DNA from: Hydrogenophaga sp.
GTDB taxonomy: Bacteria > Pseudomonadota > Gammaproteobacteria > Burkholderiales > Burkholderiaceae_C
Length of the DNA stretch: 64,000 nucleotides
NCBI RefSeq assembly: GCF_011772445.1
Contig: NZ_WVZN01000034.1
Span: 1-64,000 of the forward strand
Direction: 5' to 3'
This document shows, piece after piece, positions 33,545 to 42,539 of the stretch. Position numbers and translations under genes: made by a program. Below the pieces are notes generated by a model. That model did no database searches. It had not been told where the DNA came from and worked only from the letters and a program-made list of their open reading frames with translations. How positions within the stretch are numbered: position 1 is the first letter of the stretch; each line of letters starts with the position of its first letter.

Positions 33545-33568
33545 TTCAATAATACTCGAATTATTGAA
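33545..33568. promoter_or_regulatory. ArsR operator of the main ars operon (AT-rich palindrome)
   Basis: TTCAATAAT-ACTCGA-ATTATTGAA is a perfect nine-base inverted repeat with a 6-bp spacer, 25 bp upstream of the GAPDH start codon. The sequence differs from the TTCGTTGTTCGT palindrome at 29.25 kb but has the same 6-bp spacer, fitting a second ArsR type. It would control gapdh-arsJ-arsR-arsC-acr3 and possibly genes beyond. Confidence 0.77.
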
Positions 33569-33711
33569 TTTGAAATGACAAGAGCGTGACAGGAGCCTGC
33601 TCGGCAGGGGCACGAAGTCAGGAACTTCAGAAGGCTTCTCGGGCCGAGCCAGTTCTGAAGACCATTCGAGCGACTGTGACTCGCTAACGACGTTCGCTGA
33701 GATCTGTTCCA

Positions 33712-34311
33712 GTGCATTGGGCCGCTGTACCGGGCCTGGTGCCTACGCAGTCGGATCCTCTCAGCGATGTGATCCGAGGATGCGTTGCCGCTTTTCTCAG
33801 AAAGGACAACGGCCCCTCTAAGTGGCCGTCAAGCGCGTCGGCACTCTTAGCCTGCGCCTTCCAAGGAAGCGAGACAACGCGGTCACCCCGGAGGATCCAA
33901 TGCAACTGCAGGCCCTGCGCCCAAAGCGAGGCACTACCCTCGTCCACCCCGAGATCTTTTGGATGGCAGGGGTGGCAATCCGCGCTGCCCTCCTCACTTC
34001 CCGACACAGTGCTTTTGCGTCTCGCCCGGGATTTTAGGAATGTCGAAGCAGGCTTAAACCCCGATGGGGGCGCAACGGAGGAGGACAGGTTCTCGATGGC
34101 CGCAGCCATCTACGTGGTGATGAATCTGCTGAGCGAGCATCCAGGGCGGTCGGGGACGGAATACGAATTGCAGTTGTCGGAAACCGCGCTCTTTCGCGCC
34201 CTGCAGGTTTATCAGATCGGCCTTGAGCGCGAAATCGTCACACGCATCACAAAACTTGCCTCTTCGACTGATGCCGAGACGCTGGCCAAAGAATTGGTGA
34301 TGCGCCGATGA
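33712..34311 (+). CDS. Hypothetical protein, start uncertain
   Basis: This is an open frame of up to 199 residues. Only the last 100 or so look like real protein: a helical stretch from [11 protein letters not shown] and [15 protein letters not shown] to a charged helix ([29 protein letters not shown]). A shorter start at 34096 follows GGAGG by 11 bases. I recognise no family. It lies between the ars operon promoter and the nuclease gene, in DNA whose base composition is more mixed than the flanks. The N-terminal half may be chance open frame. Confidence 0.35.
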   Translation: MHWAAVPGLVPTQSDPLSDVIRGCVAAFLRKDNGPSKWPSSASALLACAFQGSETTRSPRRIQCNCRPCAQSEALPSSTPRSFGWQGWQSALPSSLPDTVLLRLARDFRNVEAGLNPDGGATEEDRFSMAAAIYVVMNLLSEHPGRSGTEYELQLSETALFRALQVYQIGLEREIVTRITKLASSTDAETLAKELVMRR

Positions 34312-34596
34312 GCGACTCGGATAGCAAGCCTGCGCTCAGGACGGCGCGGTGCGACCGCTTCGCAGCCAGCGAGGGTCGCAACACATTGGCCTGCTTTGCG
34401 TAGAGGCAAACCCGAATCGTGGAAAGCACTCGAGACAGCATAGATAGACAGAGTGCATTTGGGGACACGGCCACGCGCTTTTACACCGAGCCGAGTTACA
34501 GGCGCATCGACTGATCGCGGTCCCCGCAGTGAGCGGCGCGGCGGGGTTCGCGGTGCGACGAAAGATAGGCGCAGAACCGGCGTGCAATCGCCGACC
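34312..34596. other. Gene-free stretch next to nuclease gene
   Basis: Between the hypothetical frame and the end of the Mrr-like gene I see no convincing coding frame, repeat or promoter. The stretch could hold a transposon boundary, but I find no terminal inverted repeat matching the candidate end near 43.5 kb. Confidence 0.4.
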
Positions 34597-36102
34597 CTAA
34601 GCCACAGGCCGATTCTGGTCGATCTGCCACTCGGAGATAGAGCTGACCTCGATTACGCGGACCTTGTCCGAAGGCTTCAGAGACCGCCCGACTTGACGCT
34701 CGACTTCGCGCTGCAGGGGCGGGTTCTCTTCGGACATCTTCAGCAACGTGCCGCCCTTAATCACTTTGACGTGGGTCACCTTGAGGAAGAGCTTCTCGTC
34801 CGAGCGCGCGCCTTGCCCATCCACAAGGACCACGTCCGTCGGATTCAAGTGGTCATATTGGGGTCCGACCCCGTACAGAGTGGCTTCCCGGCTTCCATGC
34901 TGTAGCCAGGAGCGCAGCGCCGGGTCGATCACCAGAGGAGGGTCTCGATAGATGGTTCCAAAGCTCGGCATGGGGAAGTGGTCAGGAAAGACGCTGGTGC
35001 GGGTGAGTCCCGCCATCGACGCGCTGGAGTGTTCGTTGATCTCCAAATACTCGTGAAATCCCACGAAAGGGCCGCGCTTCGCGTCATACGTCACGTAGAT
35101 GTGCGGCATCTTGAAGCCCTCATCTCCCTTGTCGTCGATGTACTCGATCTTGTCGAAGCGGATCAATCCGTGCCGAACCAGCACGGCGCGGTTGGCCCGA
35201 GGCAGCAGCTCCCAGAAGCCTTGCACCGCCAAGCGCCTCGCCTTCGCCTGTTTGTCCTCGTCGTTCCCTCCCCCGATCATCAGGCGATCGCCGTCCACCG
35301 CCTTGGTGCAGTCCCACGTCTTGCCTTGGCGGTCGAGGTAGGCGTAATGCCTGGACACGACGACGATCAGTCCAAGCGCGTGCAAAGCGTGCACCGAGAG
35401 TTCCTTCCACCTCGGGTTCTTGTCGAAGTCGGGGTACTCGTCGTCGGACGGGTAGTGCTCGTCATTCAGATCGCGCAGGAGCACACTGCCGCTGGGCCGA
35501 TCGCCCAGTACGCGCATCAGCTTGTTCTTGGCCAGCACAGTGGAGCGGACCGCGGACGTTCTGGAACGGCGTTTGGTCACCAGCGAAATGCCGAAAAAGG
35601 CGAAGAGGATGTTGTCGTTCTTGGGCTGGAAGAGCATGTCCTCGAGTTCTCCTGCGCCCCACAGGTAGAACTCCATCACGCCGCGCGAGCGCAGTTCTTC
35701 ACGAAATCGGTCATGGGCGAGCTTGGAGAAGTGCATAGGCGCGGCCAGGATGTAGCCATAGGGCGGCGCCTCCGGTTTCACCGCGTCGGCAACGATGGTG
35801 GCCACTTTCTTAGGCCCGACCGCCTTCTCACGCTTGCACTGGATCATCCAGAGATTGCCCTCCATCGGATGGGCTGCGTCCTCGGGATCGGTCTCGTCTT
35901 CGACGCCTGGCGATGCGGCCCTTGCCTCTTCGAAGGCTCGGACGTCGAAACCATCGTCGGCGCCGCCACGCCCAGTCGATTCGATGGACTTCCACGCCCG
36001 GAAGTCGTACGCGAGCTGGCGAACCAGATCTTCGAAGCGATGGGGATCCAGGTCCTCAAAATGGATCGGTCCGAGTGTTCGTGTGACGTGGGGTTTTGCC
36101 AT
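34597..36102 (-). CDS. Mrr-like restriction endonuclease fold protein
   Basis: The 501-residue protein opens with the pattern of Mrr/PD-(D/E)xK nucleases: FEDLDPHRFEDLVRQLAYDF, then GGADDGFDVRAF and WMIQCKREKAVGPKKV, giving the D ... QxK catalytic set. Residues 150-500 do not match a domain I recognise. They include GELEDMLFQPKND (low-complexity acidic), a long central region and a beta-rich end with VERQVGRSLKPSDKVRVIEVSSI. No methylase is adjacent, so it is either a type IV-like nuclease or a new fusion. It is transcribed in the same direction as the tni genes and is probably transposon or island cargo with a defence role (inference). Confidence 0.7.
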   Translation of the reverse strand: MAKPHVTRTLGPIHFEDLDPHRFEDLVRQLAYDFRAWKSIESTGRGGADDGFDVRAFEEARAASPGVEDETDPEDAAHPMEGNLWMIQCKREKAVGPKKVATIVADAVKPEAPPYGYILAAPMHFSKLAHDRFREELRSRGVMEFYLWGAGELEDMLFQPKNDNILFAFFGISLVTKRRSRTSAVRSTVLAKNKLMRVLGDRPSGSVLLRDLNDEHYPSDDEYPDFDKNPRWKELSVHALHALGLIVVVSRHYAYLDRQGKTWDCTKAVDGDRLMIGGGNDEDKQAKARRLAVQGFWELLPRANRAVLVRHGLIRFDKIEYIDDKGDEGFKMPHIYVTYDAKRGPFVGFHEYLEINEHSSASMAGLTRTSVFPDHFPMPSFGTIYRDPPLVIDPALRSWLQHGSREATLYGVGPQYDHLNPTDVVLVDGQGARSDEKLFLKVTHVKVIKGGTLLKMSEENPPLQREVERQVGRSLKPSDKVRVIEVSSISEWQIDQNRPVA

Positions 36103-36343
36103 GGGTCCGCTGCCCTCCAGAGTTGGGCAACGAATCTACATCACTCGCCTTGCTGGGACCGCTTGCATAGGGCCAGCGGAATCGGGCTAGCATCGACGCG
36201 ATCGGCCAAGGACAACCGCATGCACTGCGTCTGTGGAGCCGGCTACGTCGAGGGATTGCCGGAGGATGAAGCCTGGCATCGGTGCGAGCATGCCGAGTTC
36301 GCCCAAGGGCCCCGCGCCCCGGGTTTAAAGCGGCTGTCCCAGC

Positions 36344-36872
36344 TTGGTTCGATCCAAAGGCTTTGCTGCCTATCGCATCGATGCCGGAACGCCGAAGGCG
36401 ATCGCGGCAAAGTTGGCACGCATCGCGATGGTGGCGCAACACGAGATCGGAGGTCCAGCCGGCTTCTATGGCGACGGGCTGCCCGAGCAGCAGCTGTACG
36501 TGCTGGCAGACGCCGGACGCTGCATCGCCATGGTGCTCATCGGCCAGACCGACTATGTCTGGCACCTCGCATGGAACAAGGCGAGGCCGGGAGGCGTGGA
36601 GCTCGTGCAAGAGCACGCCACCATGCGTTCCCCCCGTGATCGCACGCGCCTGGGTCGCCGCTAACTACAGGCAAAGCGCAATTGCGCAGGAGTTCGTGGA
36701 CCTGGCGGTAGGCCATTGCGGGCTGGACCGTCAGGCTCTGTGCTGGGAGTTGCCCTTCACCAAAGGTGGCCAGGCGCTCGCGCACAAGATTTCACCCGCC
36801 GCCCTCCTGGGTTCCTGCGACCCGGTAGAGATGGGCGAAATCCTTGCCGGCAAGTCGCGCGAGAAGCTCTGA
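36344..36872 (+). pseudogene. Frameshifted hypothetical gene
   Basis: Two overlapping frames both look coding. The first (36344-36664) contains FAAYRIDAGTPKAIAAKLARIAM and ends just after a C6 run near 36630. The second, in another frame, continues with VIARAWVAANYRQSAIAQEF, FVDLAVGHCGLDRQ and ELPFTKGGQALAHKISP to the stop at 36872. Joined at the C-run they would give one protein of about 175 residues. The 5' end is also unclear: a stop at 36326 precedes the first frame, and a different frame from 36220 (MHCVCGAGYVEGLPEDEAWH) looks protein-like. I do not recognise the family. Its end overlaps the tniQ 3' end on the other strand by 80 bp. Confidence 0.5.
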
Positions 36873-38234
36873 ACGGCCGCAAGGAGGCCAAGCGCTGCTG
36901 GCGGGCAGATTCGGCGTCGGATCGAGCGCATCGAGAACACTGCCACCGCCCTGCTCCACCTTGGACTGCAACGATCTGTCCCCATACCGCCGAATCAGCC
37001 GTACGGCGCCTGCAAGTCCCGTGCGACAACGAAACCCCGTCATCGCCTCGTCGCCCCCCCCGACATGCCGCCATGGCGCTGAGAAGGCAGCCGGTTCGAA
37101 TTGTTCGCTCCAGGGCACCTCCTCGATCCAGCGCAAGGATCGGATGCGCAGCAGGTTGAGCGCGAAGAGCTTGTACACCTGGTAGCGCGCCGCATAGGCG
37201 GCGCCCGCCGCGTCCTGAGGGAGCCACTGCACAAATGGGGCCAGTGCGGCTCCGCGCCACGCAAACCCTCGCTCCCGTATGTCCTTGGGCTGGCCCAACT
37301 GCACCGCCGTGCGCACCAGCGCAACCGCCGTCAGGTGCATGGGACGGGTGATCCGCGCCCCTGAGCCATGCGCTTGGATCAGCTCCGGCGGTAAAAGGCA
37401 GGCACCCCCGACTGCTTCGATTTGCTCCTGCAGTTGCCACACTGCCTGCGCGCGTTCATTGGCGACGAGCTCGTGCCGCTCGGCGAGCTCCATCGTCACT
37501 TCGAATCGGGGGACCAGGTTCTCGGAGATCATGCGCAATGCCGTTCCACAATGGATCGGCCAGGATCGATGCAAACCAATCGAGACGCGATGGATGCCCA
37601 GGGCTTCCGGGCGACACCTGGTGGCCGGGCTATTCAGCCTGAACAGATTGCAAAGCTGTGCTCGTGGTAACAGCGCTTCATACAGGCGCTGGAACGCCTC
37701 GGGCTGCTCGACGCCCTGGGTCAAGCAGCGCTCCAAGTTCTGGGTCAGCACGAAGGGATAGCCACACGACCAACAGAAGTTGTGGTGTTCTAGGAACGAG
37801 CTGGTGTTGGTTGGGATGGGCTTTGCGCACTGGATGCAACCCACAAGCAGCCGGCATCCGTGTACAGGGCACGCGCCTACTGAGAGGTGTTGGAACATCG
37901 CCGTGTGCCAACCCCGGTCGAGGCAGTCTGGGCAATACCGCAACTCGCCGACCAGGATGTGGCCGGCTTCCAGGTCGCCCAGGAGCGACGCGCCCACGCT
38001 GTCGCGCCAGAACCGCGTCGGAAACCCGAAGGCATGCCCATGGTCTTCCCGACGGCGTTTGCTGTGGAAGACGTTGTAGTCATTGCGACGAACGTAACCT
38101 TGAATCCGGCGCCCGTCTGAGAAGGTCCATGCGTGGCGATGGGCCAGCGCCGTCAGAAGCATGACCGCCGACGGCGTGAGGCCGCCGACGCCACGCTGGC
38201 CAAGCTGCTCCACGATGGCATTACCGAGCGACAT
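36792..38234 (-). CDS. tniQ: TniQ-family transposition targeting protein
   Basis: The 480-residue protein has the TniQ zinc-binding pattern: CPDCLDRGWHTAMFQH, then CPVHGCRLL, CIQCAKP and CWSCGYPF. An alpha-helical C-terminal half follows. TniQ/TnsD proteins join the AAA ATPase and direct insertion to the target. The start overlaps the tniB stop by 14 bases, so it belongs to the same operon. The C-terminal part is larger than in short TniQ of Tn5053-like elements (about 400 residues), more like TnsD, but I see no specific DNA-binding motif. Confidence 0.83.
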   Translation of the reverse strand: MSLGNAIVEQLGQRGVGGLTPSAVMLLTALAHRHAWTFSDGRRIQGYVRRNDYNVFHSKRRREDHGHAFGFPTRFWRDSVGASLLGDLEAGHILVGELRYCPDCLDRGWHTAMFQHLSVGACPVHGCRLLVGCIQCAKPIPTNTSSFLEHHNFCWSCGYPFVLTQNLERCLTQGVEQPEAFQRLYEALLPRAQLCNLFRLNSPATRCRPEALGIHRVSIGLHRSWPIHCGTALRMISENLVPRFEVTMELAERHELVANERAQAVWQLQEQIEAVGGACLLPPELIQAHGSGARITRPMHLTAVALVRTAVQLGQPKDIRERGFAWRGAALAPFVQWLPQDAAGAAYAARYQVYKLFALNLLRIRSLRWIEEVPWSEQFEPAAFSAPWRHVGGGDEAMTGFRCRTGLAGAVRLIRRYGDRSLQSKVEQGGGSVLDALDPTPNLPASSAWPPCGRSELLARLAGKDFAHLYRVAGTQEGGG

Positions 38235-39162
38235 AGTGACGCAGCACTTTGTGCAGACTGGCCTTCTTCATTGCAGCCTTCGCCATAGCCGCGTCGATCA
38301 CGCTCTGCGGGTCGGCAGCCAGGTGAAAGAACATTGAATTCAGCGCTGGGCGCAAGTAGGCAAAGGGGAGCCTGGCCGCGGTGCCTGTGAGGTTGTCTTC
38401 CGTCAAGAGAGCTGTGACGGCCTCTTCCATGGGACGCGCCAACTCCGTGATCGACCAGCCTTGCCGAGCCCGCTCCGGAAAGTGGCGGGTGGTGAATTCA
38501 AGACCTTCTCCCTCCATGTTCGTCAAGAGGGCCCCGATGTCTTCGATAGTCAGCCCGTGATAGATCGCCATGCCCTGGAAGAACCTGCCGATCATTTGCA
38601 GGTAGTTGTTCTGGAAGGCCAGGTCGATGGTGGTTTTCATCTCCGGCTGACCGATGGACAGCATGTGGGGCACGAACCCTGCCTTGCGCACGTCCGATGC
38701 CAGACTCATGAACACCGGGTACAGCTCGTGCGGAATGTTCTGCAGCTCGTCGATGATCAGAACCACCCGCCTGGCGCGCAGCGCCTTGCACTTGGCAACA
38801 ATCATCCCGAGCACGCGGCTATAGATCATCGGCAGTTCCCGACCCGGGGCAGCGGTGCTGTCCAAGTTAAGAAGACACTTCTTGAGCACAGCCTCCGCCG
38901 TTTTCGGCTTCATCAGCAGGAACTCGAAGATGACGACCGCCGTGGCGGGCAGCATCGACGGCAGGCCTTGCTCGAGGTATTTGGCAAATTCGCTCTTGCC
39001 CACGCGCTGGATGCCCCAGATGTGCCCACCCTCGAGTTCGCACTCCACCCAGTCGGCCACAACCGTGGCTTTGCGCTCGATCTCGGGCGTCCAAATGGGC
39101 CGATTCGGGAAGAAGCCACCCGTTTCCTCCGCGTTGGAGGACTGGTTCAGGTCGTCGCTCAT
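38221..39162 (-). CDS. tniB: TniB/TnsC-type AAA+ transposition ATPase
   Basis: The 313-residue ATPase has Walker A GIQRVGKSE near residue 55 and Walker B RVVLIIDELQN near residue 137, followed by the usual TniB region ending in a basic helix (KKASLHKVLRHYVAR). It regulates the transposase and carries target information from TniQ. It overlaps the tniA stop by four bases and tniQ by 14. The Walker A form (GxxxxGKS/T) and Asp-Glu in Walker B are intact, so it should be active. Confidence 0.87.
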   Translation of the reverse strand: MSDDLNQSSNAEETGGFFPNRPIWTPEIERKATVVADWVECELEGGHIWGIQRVGKSEFAKYLEQGLPSMLPATAVVIFEFLLMKPKTAEAVLKKCLLNLDSTAAPGRELPMIYSRVLGMIVAKCKALRARRVVLIIDELQNIPHELYPVFMSLASDVRKAGFVPHMLSIGQPEMKTTIDLAFQNNYLQMIGRFFQGMAIYHGLTIEDIGALLTNMEGEGLEFTTRHFPERARQGWSITELARPMEEAVTALLTEDNLTGTAARLPFAYLRPALNSMFFHLAADPQSVIDAAMAKAAMKKASLHKVLRHYVAR

Positions 39163-41240
39163 CCCAACCTCCTGGGCACGACAAAGCGCCGTACCGGCGC
39201 GGTGGGCACTTCGGGAGCAGCAGCAGGGTTGGCAGCCGGCCGAAAGGACGGCACGTTCGAGTAGAGTTTCTCTGACACCGGCGGGCCATCCACCTGCAGT
39301 GGCGGCGGCAGGGGCAACGGATCGGGGACCACGACCGCGTCGATCTCCAGATACTCGTCGCCGGCTCCCACGGCAAGGACCTGATCCTGGATCGCCTCGG
39401 GTGGCAACTGGCGCTTGAGGTAACGCATGATGTAGGCGTACTCCAAGGCGGCTTGACTGTCAGCCTTGGCGCGTCCGGCCAGGTGGCGCAGAACGCCAAA
39501 GAGCGCGGAGTCACCGGGTCGAGACCGGTAACGCGCGTCTGAACGGTTCTTGCTGATGATCTCCAGCATCCGTTGGTCGTGCGGCACGTTGGCCATAGAG
39601 CCTTCGCAGGTGACGACATTGAAAGTCGCGAACGACTGATCCACCAGTTCCACGGTGCGCAGGTCGTTGTAGTCGACCATGGCAAAGAGCTTCTTGCCGC
39701 CCAGGCCGGGCTGGACCTTCAGCCATGGAGACGCATAGCGGCGCTTTTTGTAGATCACGAAGTTGCCGCGGCTGTCCTTGAGATCGCAATGCACGGTGAC
39801 CGGCAAGGGTTCGCAGAAGTTGTGCGGTTTGCGACGGACCTCCGGCAGGTAGTTGCACTTGATCTTGTTGGTCAGCACCAAGCGCGCCAAGCGCGTGAAG
39901 GAGTCCAGGTAGCCCGCTCCGGAGCTCGCCATCACGTTCTGGTTGGCGAAATAGACGTCCAGCGCCTGCTCCAAGAGCCCGATTTGCACGCGCTTTCCCA
40001 CAGGGATCGCGGCCCGCTCGCGCACGGAATCCTGCGGACCTGTGCCCGTGGTCCCCGGCAACTGGTGGATCAGAGCACGCACCAGATGGCCGATTGAGCT
40101 TTCGATGTCGGGACGGCCCTTCGGCCGCCCCGGGATGCCGAGCAAAACCCGCCCGCCAAAGAGCCGCTGCAAAAGGGTTTGCAGCGGGTTGAACAGGTGC
40201 GACAGCGCGTTGTCCAAATAGACCAGGATAGGCACCGCATAGCGCAGCGGCTCGAACGTGTTCTGCGGGAAGCCTGCGCCCTTTTCGTACTGGATGGTGG
40301 GCTCCACGCAGTCGACTGCCGGCTGACCGAGGACTGCGTTTCGGAACAGCTGGATGATGTCGGGCCCGCTCGCCTGTTGCCGCAGGCACATGTGCCATGC
40401 AATGTTGCAAGCGACGTTGCCAATGGAGCGGCAGCGCAGGACCTGAAATTGGCTGAGCGCAACGAACTCGACGTCCCAGCGCGCCATCGGCAGCTCGATC
40501 ACCGCCTCCAGGTCGACCTTCATCTCGTCGATTACCCATACGGTGTAGGGCATGGGCGGCGTGCGCGAGGTTCCATCTCCCAACTCGTAGAGTGCGGCCA
40601 CGGCCGCGGCCGGTCCGTGCTGCTTTTCGATGTGGCGACGGCGGTTCTCGAACTGGTACACCCTCTCGTACCAGCCTTGTAGCGGCTGATAGCCCTTGCT
40701 TTTGGTATTGAGCGGGTAGTCGGAGGCGCACAGGCCCTCGTCCTTGCAGATCTCGATGAACTTGGCGTGAATGTGATGGGGCGTCACCGTGTTGGGACGC
40801 TCCTTGCCGTTAAGGAACTCGGTCAGGCGCCGGAAGATTTCCGGTCGATCCTTAATGAGCTTCTTGAAAAGGCCGGTATAGCCGCCGAACTTGCTGGTCT
40901 TGCCGGCCGGCGCCTTGCGTTCGCGTGCCGCCTGAACCCGATTGCTAACGAACGCGCGGGTTCCGCAGATCTGGTCGGTCCCGGCCTGCGCGCCGAGCGC
41001 GCGCGCCATAAGATGGAAAAATTGCGTCTCGCTTACACCGGCAAGCTTCTTGACCTCGCGAAATGGTGCGTGATTGAGAAACGCCGTGGCTGCCCTGGTC
41101 AAGGCGATGAGGCGCGCCCTCTTCTTGAGGTCCGACACCGTGTTGGGATCGACCGCCGGCCAGTCGGAAATGTCCCGCCACTGCGGGGGGATCGCGAGGT
41201 AGAAGGCCGCTCTTCGCAGCTCCTTGCGCGCCTCGATCAT
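39159..41240 (-). CDS. tniA: TniA/TnsB-type DDE transposase
   Basis: The 693-residue transposase has N-terminal DNA-binding helices and a retroviral-integrase-like core. The DDE residues are visible as VWVIDEMKVD (first Asp), ILVYLDNALSH (second Asp) and GRPKGRPDIESSIGH (Glu). A Mu-type C-terminal domain follows (YKKRRYASPWLKVQP ... VDYNDLRTVEL). It should bind repeats at the transposon ends and join 3' ends to target DNA. It overlaps both the tnsA-like gene upstream and tniB downstream by four bases. Confidence 0.9.
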   Translation of the reverse strand: MIEARKELRRAAFYLAIPPQWRDISDWPAVDPNTVSDLKKRARLIALTRAATAFLNHAPFREVKKLAGVSETQFFHLMARALGAQAGTDQICGTRAFVSNRVQAARERKAPAGKTSKFGGYTGLFKKLIKDRPEIFRRLTEFLNGKERPNTVTPHHIHAKFIEICKDEGLCASDYPLNTKSKGYQPLQGWYERVYQFENRRRHIEKQHGPAAAVAALYELGDGTSRTPPMPYTVWVIDEMKVDLEAVIELPMARWDVEFVALSQFQVLRCRSIGNVACNIAWHMCLRQQASGPDIIQLFRNAVLGQPAVDCVEPTIQYEKGAGFPQNTFEPLRYAVPILVYLDNALSHLFNPLQTLLQRLFGGRVLLGIPGRPKGRPDIESSIGHLVRALIHQLPGTTGTGPQDSVRERAAIPVGKRVQIGLLEQALDVYFANQNVMASSGAGYLDSFTRLARLVLTNKIKCNYLPEVRRKPHNFCEPLPVTVHCDLKDSRGNFVIYKKRRYASPWLKVQPGLGGKKLFAMVDYNDLRTVELVDQSFATFNVVTCEGSMANVPHDQRMLEIISKNRSDARYRSRPGDSALFGVLRHLAGRAKADSQAALEYAYIMRYLKRQLPPEAIQDQVLAVGAGDEYLEIDAVVVPDPLPLPPPLQVDGPPVSEKLYSNVPSFRPAANPAAAPEVPTAPVRRFVVPRRLG

Positions 41241-42082
41241 TGCAGAACCACCTGCGTGCGCAGCACGCCGTAGTTGTCCTGCGAGAGGTCCAGGCGCAGC
41301 AGGCCGTGGCAGTGCATCCAGGCCAAGCGCGCATCAACCAGTTGCGGTGACACCCCCAGAGCCGTCACCAAGCGGCCACGGTCGGTGTCTCCGTGGGTAC
41401 CCAGAGCCGCGGCAATCCGCGCATCGAGCTCGAGCCCTTCGTCTTCATGGATCGCTCCGGCCTGACGCAGCAGTTCCATGCGCCAGAAGGCGTCCACGTT
41501 GGAGCGTACTTGCGCCAAAGTGGTCACCACGATCTGCGCGTCCAGCGCGCGGCCAACGCGCTTGAGTGCGTTGACCCGAGAGCGCGAGCGCTCCTCGGTC
41601 TTGCAAGCCAGATGGAGGCGGTTTGCGCCGGTGCTGCGGCTGGTGACGACGAAGGTGGCGACGGCCTTGCAGATCCGCCCCTCCACCTCGGCCACGACCG
41701 GCGTCGCCTTCACGGTAATTGAGGCCGTGTCCGGATCAAACCGTGCGTGCAACCACGCCTCGTATTCGTAGGCGTAGGCAAACTGCACGTGTTGTTGGGA
41801 GATCGGGTCGTAGCAGCGACTGACTGCACCCCGAAATTCGGCGTAGCGCCCAGTGCGCCCGCCCCAGCGGGTAAAGTTTTTCATGGTGGGTAGGTCTCGA
41901 AGACCCATGGAAGCGGCCACCGCATGCGCGGGCCACTGCCACAGGAATTTCTTCAGATGGCGCCGCTGATGCGGTTCCATGCGCTTGAAGGATCGCGTCC
42001 TCGATCCCAGGCCGCCCGTCCAAGGCACGGCCTGACCGTGGGGCTTGACAGCCCAGCCCATTGCGCCGACACTACGTTTCAA
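41237..42082 (-). CDS. TnsA-like endonuclease subunit, catalytic Asp apparently replaced
   Basis: The 281-residue protein resembles Tn7 TnsA, which cuts the 5' ends to allow cut-and-paste transposition. It has GRTGRYAEFRGAV, an acidic segment YAYEYEAWLHARFDPDTASI (Glu106/Glu108) and a Lys in HLACKTEE (Lys161). Where TnsA has Asp before Phe (TDF), this protein reads VATFVV with Thr143, so the metal site looks incomplete. A C-terminal winged-helix-like part follows. The TTG at 42082 or ATG at 42061 can start it. It is first in the tni operon. Confidence 0.68.
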   Translation of the reverse strand: MKRSVGAMGWAVKPHGQAVPWTGGLGSRTRSFKRMEPHQRRHLKKFLWQWPAHAVAASMGLRDLPTMKNFTRWGGRTGRYAEFRGAVSRCYDPISQQHVQFAYAYEYEAWLHARFDPDTASITVKATPVVAEVEGRICKAVATFVVTSRSTGANRLHLACKTEERSRSRVNALKRVGRALDAQIVVTTLAQVRSNVDAFWRMELLRQAGAIHEDEGLELDARIAAALGTHGDTDRGRLVTALGVSPQLVDARLAWMHCHGLLRLDLSQDNYGVLRTQVVLQ

Positions 42083-42108
42083 GGTTCCCCAACCTGAAAA
42101 GAGTGACG

Positions 42109-42137
42109 ACGCCGCCCAGCTTGCTGTGCGGCGTTTT
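42109..42137 (+). terminator. Hairpin followed by T4 (rightward)
   Basis: ACGCCGC and GCGGCGT form a seven-pair stem around a 12-base loop, followed by TTTT. It lies between the tnsA-like start and the small upstream gene. The same stem read leftward is followed by a weak T-rich stretch, so it may also end the 42184-42525 transcript. Confidence 0.4.
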
Positions 42138-42183
42138 CCGTTTTGGGTGGTCTACGGACGGGGTTTCGGTTCTTTGCTCGTCG

Positions 42184-42525
42184 CTAGTCCTTTCCGGGCG
42201 TCTCGCCCACAGCGTGGACCGGTCCCAGCCTCGCCAAGATGCCGGCCCTCCAGTTCCGTACTTCCCTGGCGCTCGCAAACCACCCGCGGCGCCCCTCGAT
42301 CTTCACCAGCATGATTGGCAGGCGGCCACCGCGAGCCGCCGCGCGGAATGCTTCGCCCGTGCGAAAGCCCAGCGCCTCGCGCAGCGCGGTGCCTCCGAGG
42401 AGTTCCTCTTCGTCTAGTGTCTGAGTGGCCGCGCCGACTTTTGGCATCATTCGTCCAACTACCGGTAAGTCGCGCAGGTTACGAATCGAGCAACGACCCC
42501 GTCTAGCGTTGAAACGGTCAGCCAA
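42184..42525 (-). CDS. Small putative DNA-binding protein upstream of tni operon
   Basis: The 113-residue product is basic, with a predicted helical core: DEEELLGGTALREALGF, then TGEAFRAAARGGRLPIMLVKIEGRRGWFASAREVRNWRAG. This resembles the winged-helix layout of excisionase/AlpA-type or MerR-like small DNA-binding proteins, although I cannot name a family. It reads in the same direction as the tni genes, 100 bp upstream of the tnsA-like gene. A regulator of transposition is one possibility. Confidence 0.5.
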   Translation of the reverse strand: MADRFNARRGRCSIRNLRDLPVVGRMMPKVGAATQTLDEEELLGGTALREALGFRTGEAFRAAARGGRLPIMLVKIEGRRGWFASAREVRNWRAGILARLGPVHAVGETPGKD

Positions 42526-42539
42526 TTCAACAGTAATAC

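Noticed and set aside
36282..36630. Frame from 36282 as an independent full gene
   Set aside because: Its first half is Arg/Ser/Pro-rich out-of-frame sequence; only the part after the C6 run looks coding, so it is listed with the frameshifted gene.
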